From NCBI GenBank assembly GCA_964017145.1, contig OZ024841.1, forward strand, positions 2,170,001-2,234,000: a stretch of 64,000 nucleotides of DNA, in the 5' to 3' direction. How positions within the stretch are numbered: the stretch's first letter is position 1; every line of letters starts with the position of its first letter. Source of the DNA: Agrocybe praecox (lineage: Eukaryota > Basidiomycota > Agaricomycetes > Agaricales > Agrocybaceae). The notes under the pieces were generated by a model, which worked only from the letters and a program-made list of their open reading frames with translations, searched no databases and was not told the DNA's origin. Position numbers and translations under genes: made by a program. Shown here in pieces: positions 47,939 through 56,850 of the stretch.

Positions 47939-48949
47939 CTACGCAATCTGTACAGACCAGCTCATAACCCAAAGTGTATTTTCCTTCCCTAGCATTATAT
48001 CATTCTTAACCTCTTTCAACTCTGCTTTGACTATTACCCTTGCATTCACAATCGCCGGTTCAGAGCCACCGCTGGCATCATCACCAAATACATCTTCCTT
48101 CCACAACTTCTCCCAGCTTTCAGGCGAATGAAAGAACATGGGAAATGTCTTCCCTGGCTCGTTTGGTACTCGCACGTTTGCGCCTTTGGATGGCCCGCTG
48201 ATAGGATAGGCGTTATGTTGCCCGAATATAATAGATCCAGGCTGAGGAATGAGCAGGGCAGCGAGCCGACGCGCAAGGGCGAGTTGTTGGTCCTCAGGGA
48301 ACAGGTGAAACAAAGCGGAAGTATGGATCGCAGATACTCGTTTGACGAGTGGGGTGAGTGACGTTATGGTGTTTATCGTAGCAGTAGAAATATTAACCGA
48401 GTCGATAGAAAGGAAGGTATCGTCGAAGACGTTTCCCTCGAGAAAGGTAACTGGAAAAGATTGGGGGGTAGAATTGAACAGTTCGTGTCCAACGTCCCAA
48501 AATCCTTTACGCAGGTCAGAGCCGACAATATTCTGCGCAGGCCAGCCATCTAAGACAGCTTTGCGAATGTCATTGCCAACTGTGTTATGAAAATCAGTAA
48601 AAAAAAAATACAAGTGGTGACTTATTTATAGAAACGCACAGCAACACCCGATGTCAATTAAAATGGGGTCCGTGCGCGTATCGAGCAGCTCAAGCGCGCG
48701 CTTGTACCCCGGAAGACTAGCGATCCTGGGTCTGATAAATCCAAATCGGCGAATGCATGGATAGCTGTATACTGCGTAAGCTTTTGCTTGGACGGCCATG
48801 ACATGCTCTTTGATTTTCTCGTCGTCTTCATCGACAAACCCGGCGGCTTGTTTGAAGAAAGTGAGATCTGCCTGGGAGAGATTGGTCGAGTAGAGCGAGG
48901 GGTCTAAGCCATGTACAGGACCAGGGGCGGCAGAGGTCGTTGCAGACAT
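47939..48949 (-). CDS. Class I SAM-dependent methyltransferase, fungal secondary-metabolism type
   Basis: Two exons. The start is MSATTSAAPGPVHGLDPSLY at the ATG at 48947-48949. The upstream pattern YSYPCIRRFGFIRPRIASLP precedes the SAM-binding motif ILIDIGCC joined by an intron to FGNDIRKAVLDGWPAQNIVG, then SDLRKGFWDVGHELF. The acidic residue in GSDL should bind the ribose of SAM. Later motifs: SAIHTSALFHLFPEDQQLAL, PQPGSIIFGQHNA and FFHSPESWEKLW. This arrangement matches methyltransferases of the AusD/Trt5 group found in fungal meroterpenoid clusters, but no polyketide, terpene or other biosynthetic core gene is present nearby. The substrate is unknown. A decayed copy lies just upstream on the same strand. 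Confidence 0.85.
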
Positions 48950-49139
48950 GGGAGAATGGTGAGGAGTTACAGTGCTGAGTAAAACAGACGACCCCCAGGT
49001 TTCGTTGTCTATATGTTGCTTGTTAAATATAGTCAAGTTATTATAGACACAAGCAGATAGTGGTATTTTGGCGGACTCGTGAAAGTTTCGCTAAATTTGT
49101 AACCAATACACATTGAGATATACTTATATAGGCCGACTC

Positions 49140-49560
49140 TCGGCGTACGGGCGTCGCGCGAGTAGGAATTCCTTGTCTTTGTGGAAAAGATGGAAGAAGC
49201 ACGAGGTGTGAATTGCGGAAATCCGGTTGATCAGAGGGGGTGAGAGTGGTTATGGTGTTCAAGTTCTGGTTTGGGGCGACGGGTGGGAGGCCGTCGATAA
49301 CAGAGGAGTGTGCAATCGAAGTTATCTCTCTGGGCGAGTATCGCAGGGAAGTACTCCGTCTAAAACTCTTTGCAAAGATTACAAGCGACCATGCCAGTCA
49401 TCTAGCACGGCTTTCCGAATATCATGCTCCACTGTAAAATGATGGTGTAAATCATTCGCAAGCATGAGTCGAAAGAAACGCACCATTATGTATCCAACAA
49501 ATTCGGTTCTTTATTCGTGTTACCCAGAGTCCCAAGCAAGTAAGCGTAAATGGGTCGGAT
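49140..49560 (-). pseudogene. Decayed tandem copy of the adjacent SAM methyltransferase
   Basis: On the minus strand, fragments in different frames match the intact gene at 47939-48949. EHDIRKAVLDDWHG corresponds to GNDIRKAVLDGWPA right after a conserved intron acceptor (TTTTACAG), and the donor GTGCGTTTC is also kept. Upstream, NLLDT followed by a stop and W corresponds to LIDIGCC. Further on, CKEF with a stop where the intact gene has Trp (GFWD) is followed by NTITTLTP and RISAIHTSCFFHLFHKDKEF then LLARR, matching NTITSLTP and RVSAIHTSALFHLFPEDQQL. Stops at about 49486-49488 and 49360-49362, plus frame changes and loss of the C-terminal third, show it is dead. Confidence 0.8.
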
Positions 49561-50036
49561 AAACCAAAGGCAACAGATACACTAGTATTTATAACAGATT
49601 TATAACACAGTGAACGCTTTCTCTTGAATGGCGGATATTTGTTGCTTAATCTTCTCGTTGTTAATATAATATTGTTAGAGAATTTCCTCGATGACAGTGT
49701 TAACTTGCTTGGAGAAATTGATCACGTCCCGAGGTTGAGGAGTACAAATAATATTGTAAATCTATGGCGGCTTGGGGACCTCGTCTGACATGACTAGGCT
49801 CATGACCAGCCGTTATAGTGGCAGCATTCATGACTGGTATCAAGTTTATGGCATCAAAGTGGCACGCAAGTAATTGGCGAGGTGGAGGTCAAGGTCATGA
49901 ATCATGATCAAGTTCAGCGTTGCAGCATCGGTGAATCCCAATTCCCACGGTATTCTTTACCCCGAAAGTTACTTACTATTTTCACTTTATTATTTTCCAT
50001 CAATTCACAACTTTCCACAAACTCTTTGCACCCATC
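49561..50036. other. Intergenic region upstream of UTP7
   Basis: This 476 bp AT-rich region probably contains the UTP7 promoter at its right end and the eroded 5' part of the methyltransferase pseudogene at its left. No feature was recognised. Confidence 0.35.
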
Positions 50037-52232
50037 ATGGACTCGCTTATAGCAAAAGCAGATGCTATCCAACCTCTAAACAAAAAGCGAAAATCATCAT
50101 ATTCAACGTCCAATCGTAGCGCAGGAAAAGCCAAGGCTGCCTCAAATTCCGACTTCACTTTAAATACAGTGGTGAAGCACACATCAATACCCAAATCCTT
50201 GCAAGATTCGAGTCCATTACCAGAAAATGTCGCATCATACAAGTACATAGCCAATAAAAAGTTGCGCACACAACTGAATCGACAGTCTGCTCAATCGGCA
50301 AGGTCTCTGGCATTAGTAGAGGATGCAGAGATGCTGTTATTGGATGAGGCCGGTGGATTACAGGTGGAAAATGAGATGGACAGGACATGGAGGGTCGGGC
50401 AAAAAGACATCTTAGATTCTGTAGGACAGGAGGCAGCAAGAGGTCGAAGAGAGTACAAGTTAGACGGTGGACCATATCGCTCGAGATATACGAGAAACGG
50501 AAGGTGAGTAGTCTCATTTCATGCAAGCGCTTGGTGCTCATCCTTTCTTCCCGGTTAGACATCTTGCAATTTCCGGACGTACTGGCCATGTTTCTACCTT
50601 TGATTGGCAAACGGGTACTGTTCATGCAGAACTACAATTACAAGAGACATGTCGAGATATCACGTACGCTTTAATTTACTAATTTAGAATCTCTTGTTCA
50701 TTTTTTTTTTTTTGAAAAGGTTTTTGCAAGATCATTCTTTGTTTGCCGTGGCGCAGAAGAAGTATGTCTTCTTATATGATCGGGATGGTGTCGAGCTACA
50801 TTGCTTGAAGGGCCACATTGAAGCTTCTCGTCTGGAATTCTTGCCGTATCACTGGTTACTAGCATCTGTTGTAAGTGATATACTCCATTCTACATTTTAT
50901 ACGCGCTCAAGTCTAATAACCTGTCGTGCACACAATAAAAAGGGTAATCCAGGTTATTTGAAGTATCAGGATACATCTACGGGTACTGTTGTTGCGGAGC
51001 ATCGAACAAAAATGGGCGCATGTTCTGCAATGACCCAAAATTTGCATAACGCCGTCATTCATCTTGGCCACCAGAACGGTTGTGTGACGCTATGGACTCC
51101 TAATCTGCCGCACCCGGCTGTGCAATTGCTAGCACATGTTGGCCCTGTGGTTAGTGTGGCGGTTGACCCAAGTGAGGGTGGTAGATACATGGCGACAGCA
51201 GGGAGAGATGGAACGGTCAAAGTTTGGGATTGCAGGAATTGGAAAGGCGCCGTAAGAGATTGGACGGTGAGAGGCGGTGGTGATCCGGAGTTGGAATGGA
51301 GTGCCAGAGGATATCTTGCCGTCGCCAGCAGTGGAACCGTTAACGTATGTCGATTTTTGCGTTTATGCGTGGAATTAATCATAATGCCATATTTTTATCA
51401 GGTCTATAATCCCCCTTCAATACATACACCATTCCATGTTAGGGCCGCCCCTCCGCTGTACATGACACATCCGATCCCCCATCGACCACTTACTTCAGTC
51501 AGATTCGCTCCTTTCCAAGATATCCTCACTGTTGGACATTCAAACGGACTGTCAAGTATCCTCGTCCCCGGTTCAGGAGAGCCCAACTTCGATAGTCGGG
51601 AAGCGGATCCATTCGAGAATAAAAAAGCAAGAAGCGAGAGGGAAGTCAAAGCCCTATTGGATAAGGTTAACTTCCTCAGCACTTGCGTCAATGATAGTTA
51701 TCTGACAGCTTTCTTTAGATTCAACCTGACCTTATCACCCTTGACCCCGAGATTGTTGGCAATCTTGCACCTGTGTCGAAGTTGACGACAGAAGTGACTA
51801 TGACTAACGGTAAAATTCGGACGGACGTCCCTTACGCACGCCTGCCTCGTATCGACCGACTTCGTGTGTCTGGTAAAATCGACGAGACCGAAGAAACTGG
51901 CGAGGATGACGAGGCAGAGGGTGGGGATGAAGAATCAAAGAAGAAAGTCAAGGAAGAGAGAGAGAAGAGAAAGATGAGGGGCAAAGGAAAGAGTATGAAG
52001 AGATATCTCAGGAAACAGAGGAAGAACGTAATTGATCCCGCCGCTGTATGTTTTATTTTTTGGTTTCATACCTCAGCAGCATCGGTTTTCTCATGGTTTT
52101 TACTAGATTGCTGTTCGTGCCAAGTTGGAGAAACAGAAAGAAGAGAAGAGAAGAGCAGCAGCATCTGCTGCAGAAAATCCAGGAGAAGAGAAGAAAGCAT
52201 CTGCCTTGGACCGTTTCACAAAATCGAAGTAG
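50037..52232 (+). CDS. UTP7: Utp7/WDR46, U3 snoRNP-associated WD40 protein of the small-subunit processome
   Basis: Nucleolar WD40 protein needed for 18S rRNA processing. The start is MDSLIAKADAIQPLNKKRKS; a basic N-terminal helix region includes KYIANKKLRTQLNRQSAQSA and EMDRTWRVGQKDILDSVG. WD blades follow: ISGRTGHVSTFDWQTG, HSLFAVAQKKYVFLYDRDGV, ASRLEFLPYHWLLASVG, VIHLGHQNGCVTLWTPNL and YMATAGRDGTVKVWDCRNW. A BING4 C-terminal domain follows, with FAPFQDILTVGHSNGLSSIL, VPGSGEPNFDSREADPFENK and then LLDKIQPDLITLDP after splicing. The tail is Lys/Glu-rich and ends ALDRFTKSK, with TAG at 52230-52232. About six introns. It separates the methyltransferase pair from the PARP-like pair. Confidence 0.93.
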
Positions 52233-52357
52233 TATTTTATTTTCTGTGCTACTTATGCCTTATCCCAAGAGGTTTATATCGAAACACACACGCTGCCCGT
52301 AATTCATCGATTAAAATCCTGCCATGTCCATGATCGCGCCTATATACAGGGCTTGGC

Positions 52358-54248
52358 TCATTCCAAAGTCATGAGGTACAAAGGTCTCACAGCAACGCCC
52401 TCGAAAACAACATATTCTTGATAGTCAACTTTGCCACCCAATTTGTCGTACTCCACTCGATGCACCTTGGTTATTTCAGCGGAAAATAGAGAAGAAGAAA
52501 TATTGGTAGACTGACGGAATTGTATCCTTTACGGGGTTGTGAATTGAGAACACCGTCGTCTTCGGCTATCTTACCCAAAACAACATCTGCGAGCAGAACC
52601 AATTTTGAACTCGTCGTGGACCTGAACGTTCGATCAACCGCCCTATATTGGTTTAAATATCAAAATTCTTTCATCCCGATGAAGGCGACATTAGAGTCTG
52701 TGCAAAAAATATACTCATTACCTGGGCAAGGACAATGTGCTGGTTATGCCTTTGTCGAAGATTTCCTTGTCAAAATCCGACCTAACGATGCTGCAAAGGA
52801 AACATTGCCTTGAACGACACGGTTCCATGTTGCCAGGGTCTCCAAATCCACAGCTCGAAGTACGACCAATGCCGATCCAAGCATGCCTTCTGCTATCCGA
52901 CGTTTTCTTGGGCGACCAGTTTGAGACAACGCTAGAGCTAGATGTGTTGGTGAGATATTGATCACCCTACGCGTATCAATGAGAGCAACTCACAGATACG
53001 CCTCATGTTCAAGGGTACTCGTTTCTTTCATCTGCACCATATAGATTTTTTTGATGCGAGGACTGTTCACTGAGGCCTTTGATTGTTTCCAGTTCTCACC
53101 ATAAAAATCTTCCACTGTTACCCAGTAGGTCAGGAAACAACGGAAGCGGATAGATGGCATGAGAACAATAACCTTTCTTGAATGCTCTGTGACCTCTAGG
53201 GACCTCGATTAACAAAGGCGTTCTATTTTTGAGACCCAGCCGGCATTCCTCAGAACAAATGTCAGATTTACTTTCTTTGACAGGGACTCCTATCCAGCAG
53301 ACCAAGCAAGTAGAACATGTCGCAGAATTTGCTGCGGCGACTGCAAGTTTTTCTTTTTCCTGAGATCAGCTCATCGGAGTAAAAGGATCCTTTCATGTGC
53401 AACAAACCTGCGATAAGTGCCTTATCACGACACGTTCTTCCACAGTGAGGGTAAATTTTACCGCTGATGGATAATTTGGGTCTTTTCTTGCAGTGCTGTT
53501 TTCGTGAATTTTAATAACCGCTTCATGAATATGAAATAAAGGTGTCCGTACGTCACACATATCGATGGCTCCCTTTCGGGATGACTGCAGTTTCGCAGCA
53601 CATGTTAATCCGCAAGTGGGATAAGTCTTTCCTCCTCTTTGACATTTCGGTCGGAGACTACAGACCTGGATTTTTGTGTCGGCTTTCTTTCCTCGCCGAG
53701 CGAGGAGAGAAAGACTTACCTCACACATAGCAATTTGAACCTTGTTTGCCCGTAATATATTATTGAAAAATCCGAATCGCGATGTATGCGGGTTTGCCAA
53801 TTGACCTCGCATGAGGACGGAGGAGGGGATTACAGAGACAGCCTGAAGCGACTGAACACACCTCTGTCCACAGGTTTTTGGACACACTCACTACACATTG
53901 CCCTTCTCTGAATTTAGGCTTTTGCATGGACCTATATTCATGGTTATCCCTTCGTATACCTAAGTTTTGACTCAAGGACGACTCGGACTTGAACTGTGGT
54001 GTAAGCTCCAGTATAGAACTCGACTCTGATGCTTCTGGAAATGTGTCCGGTAATACGCTGTACGGTGGCTGCATGATCTCAGAAGGTTCGTCTGGGGAAT
54101 ACTCTTCAGGAGCAGTGACAAGACTGTTTATCAAGGGATTCGAATCATTGTCGTCGACATCACTGTTCATGTAGATATCTGAGTTCAGAGATGTGGTGCT
54201 AGTAGTACGCCGATGTTGTGGGGCATATTTTTCTGAAGGGGCAGGCAT
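52358..54248 (-). CDS. Cys-rich PARP-like protein, catalytic residues partly lost
   Basis: Paralogue of the next gene, on the opposite strand. An acidic N terminus (MPAPSEKYAPQHRRTTSTTS) precedes Cys repeats: MCE/VCSLRP with GKTYPTCGLTCAAKL, RPKLSISGKIYPHCGRTCRD, and CLVCWIGVPVKESKSDICSE with ECRLG. Next comes ENWKQSKASVNSPRIKKIYM, matching the region before the PARP domain in the paralogue. PARP-like parts are GIGRTSSCGFGDPGN, CFLCSIVRSDFDKEIF, FDKGITSTLS, SSKLVLLADVVLGKI and KVDYQEYVVFEGVAVRPLYL. By alignment, the His of the HGT motif and the Tyr of GIY are replaced, while the Glu of YQEY remains. That suggests no classical PARP activity. At least eight introns; the model was built by comparison and needs transcript support. 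Confidence 0.75.
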
Positions 54249-54608
54249 GGTAGACTCGAAGAAGCACAGGAAAGAGGCTGACAGCCAGAGCGAAGATAAA
54301 GAATGGTACGATGGGTAGATCGATGGACGAAGCGTGTCAAGTGACGCGAAATACTAGGCGCCCATTGCCTTTTATGGAATTATCGGCCGGCGAAGAAGGT
54401 CCTTATCGCGCACCATCTTGCTTCTTACACGAGCCCAGGCTGCCACATGGGCTGCTGATAGTAGCAGAGCGCAGCCTCTTTCCTTGAAACTCATCCTCCA
54501 CAACAACCTCTGACTGTACAAGCAGTGGCAGCGCCGTTTCTCTTTTCATCCGATCTCGACCACTCAATTCCCGGACCCGAACGTAGTAATCTGCACTAGA
54601 CGTCGTCA
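54249..54608. promoter_or_regulatory. Shared divergent 5' region of the two PARP-like genes
   Basis: This 360 bp gap lies between the start codons of paralogous genes facing away from each other, so the pair could be co-regulated. I recognised no specific site, and the two halves are not obvious mirror copies. Confidence 0.45.
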
Positions 54609-56441
54609 ATGAGGATGGGTGGGACTTTCACGTCCACGACTAAGGAAGTGACTTACTACGAACTCGACTCCGATGACGAATTCATGGCCGATGAGGGCAA
54701 TGATCTTCCGGAGGGCTCTGTCCCTGATATAACTACCCAGTCGAAGGCCAAGATGTGCATAGTGGGTGGCCCCACGGGATTGTCTCATTTGTTAAGCTGA
54801 TGTAGCTGCTGTAATTAGGTTTGCGAGTTTAGACCTGCCTATTCCAAGGGCGGGAAAAGCTATCCCACGTGTGGCCTGAAATGTGCCGCCAATCTCGAGG
54901 CCGCGCGTAATATTGCCTCTACAACTATCAAGTCGGTGCCAGCCGGTGCCACCTATCGCGGTCCAGGGGCCATTTCCACATCTACTGCCGCACCAGGATA
55001 TAAATCTACCAACAGTACCACTCTCAAAGCGCAACAAGCCAAGCTACTTTTAGGCTGGCGTTCTTGGGCCGTCAACTCTGTAATACCAAGTAGAACAGCT
55101 TCCAGTTCCACCAAAATTGTTGTGGATACCGCGCCGGGACTGGTAAAAAGTGATACAACATCCACAACTACTCTAGAGAAGTGTGTGGTAAGCTTCTGTT
55201 AATGCACGCGATAATTGTAGTTGCTCAGAAACTCAATTATGTTATTAAAATATCTAGGTTTGCCTTGTGCGTACGTGCCCAGATAGTAAATATGTCACAT
55301 GTGGCATTGTGTGCGCAGAGCGCTTATGCACAATCGGTAGTGCATATCCAAATAACTGTGATGTACGCTATATAATCTTGTCTAGGAAACTTTCTCAAAA
55401 CTTAACTTTCAGTACTGTCATCGACTTCCCAAAATTCCGGGACATAGGCAATGTGGACAAACATGTAGCGACAACGCGAAGTTTGCATGCTTACTGTGCA
55501 AATGTCGTCCCAAGCTTAATCGATACCACCTGTGTGGAAAAACGTGCCGGACCATAGCCATCAAGAAAACACCCATGATCCTGGAGGCGCCTCCTAAACA
55601 TGATACACACGATATGGGTGAGTTTCATAATTATTTTGGATCATGAACATTCCTATCCCCACCAAATCTCATTCTACGATGCGTAGTGGAGAAGAAATTC
55701 AAGGCTGCTTGGAGCTCTCTGCCTGGGGGGACTTGTCCTCCTATACGGCACATTTATAAGATCGTCGAAGATAAGAACTTTCTTCAACCTTACGATAAAT
55801 ACAAGTGATTATGATTTGATTTGACTTGAGAACAGTTTGTTTCCGTACTTAACATTTCTATATAGGAAGGCCGTAGGAAATGAGGTTTTTCGGTACCATG
55901 GAACAAAAAGACAATGCAATCTCGGCGAAGGTGGTCAAAAAATAATATGTTCGAGTAACGGCTGTGCATTATGCTCGATCTTGAGGACTTCTTTCAAGCA
56001 GAGCCTAGCCAGTTCTTCTGGAGCGTAAGCATCCACTTTCTTCCAGGGATATTATAGCTTAGTATAAGCACTAGATTTGGACCTGGAATTTACTCGTCTT
56101 CTGCGTCCAATAAGTAAGTATGCACAGTAAATTGGTGGTGGTAAGATAAACTCTTAACTTGTGTTGCATACACAGAGCATACAATTATACCAACAGCAAT
56201 GGAGGTGTCATTATTCTTACTAAGGTTATTCTAGGAAAGGTGCGAAACGTCAATAATTGGAACGAGGTCATGCATGTCCCACCGGGTTTCGATTCGGTAG
56301 TTAAATTCATGACTGTTGCTTTGATGAATGGCATCTAACCAGCGCTTTTAGGTCGTCTTTGACCGCCAAAACGGCTCATTAAACGAGACAGTCGTGTATA
56401 CAGATGACGCGATCCGACCTATATTTCTGATCATTTTCTGA
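54609..56441 (+). CDS. Cys-rich PARP-like ADP-ribosyltransferase
   Basis: An acidic N terminus (YYELDSDDEFMADEGNDLPE) leads to four Cys modules of the form C-x2-C ... CG-x2-C: GKSYPTCGLKCAANL, SKYVTCGIVCAERL, PGHRQCGQTCSD and RYHLCGKTCRT, likely zinc binding. After FKAAWSSLPG, IRHIYKIVEDKN comes a PARP catalytic-like domain: YHGTKRQCNLGEGGQ, CALCSILRTSFKQSL, FGPGIYSSSASNKAYNY, GVIILTKVILGKVRNV, PPGFDSVVFD and LNETVVYTDDAIRPIFLIIF. His of HGT, Tyr of GIY and Glu of NET/VVY match the H-Y-E triad positions of poly- or mono-ADP-ribosyltransferases. About ten introns are needed. The start could also be the ATG at 54615. The activity is inferred; similar Cys-rich PARP-like genes are, to my knowledge, mostly uncharacterised in mushrooms. 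Confidence 0.8.
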
Positions 56442-56850
56442 GACAGGCTGGATAATCCAAAAAAGAACAAAGCACACCAGGACTCGCTGGAGCTGGGAGA
56501 CTTGGTTCATTATTTGAGAACGTATTACATACTCAAGCCTATGCGAAAATTGTAGAATTGTGTCAATTCGAAGCCCACGTCACGAAGTCCATATAGTAAA
56601 TTGCCAATTTTGTATAACGCCACGCTGGCGCGTAATTAAAATCAATATGGAGTGGCGTGACCGCGATGAGGCATCACGTGATGTGGGTTGAACTATATAG
56701 TCGGAATTAATAATCGCGTCCAATTGTTCAAAACGCGTCTTGATCTTTCTCACTCATTTCTACCGCCTTACACGACTCAAAGGCGGAATCTGACCCCTTG
56801 GTTCATTTTCTGTATACTTCTTACTATACTCACGACGAACTAGTCTTCTC
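56442..56850. promoter_or_regulatory. GEN1 promoter region with an MCB core and a palindromic E-box
   Basis: Between the PARP-like 3' end and GEN1. Positions 56672-56683 are the perfect palindrome CATCACGTGATG, centred on the E-box CACGTG. Positions 56733-56738 are ACGCGT, the MluI cell-cycle box core used by G1/S factors, 113 bp before the start codon. Both are plausible sites but short enough to arise by chance. Confidence 0.4.

Noticed and set aside
49227..49442. Plus-strand open frames of 65-71 codons
   Set aside because: They are antisense to the methyltransferase pseudogene, whose minus-strand homology explains the region better.
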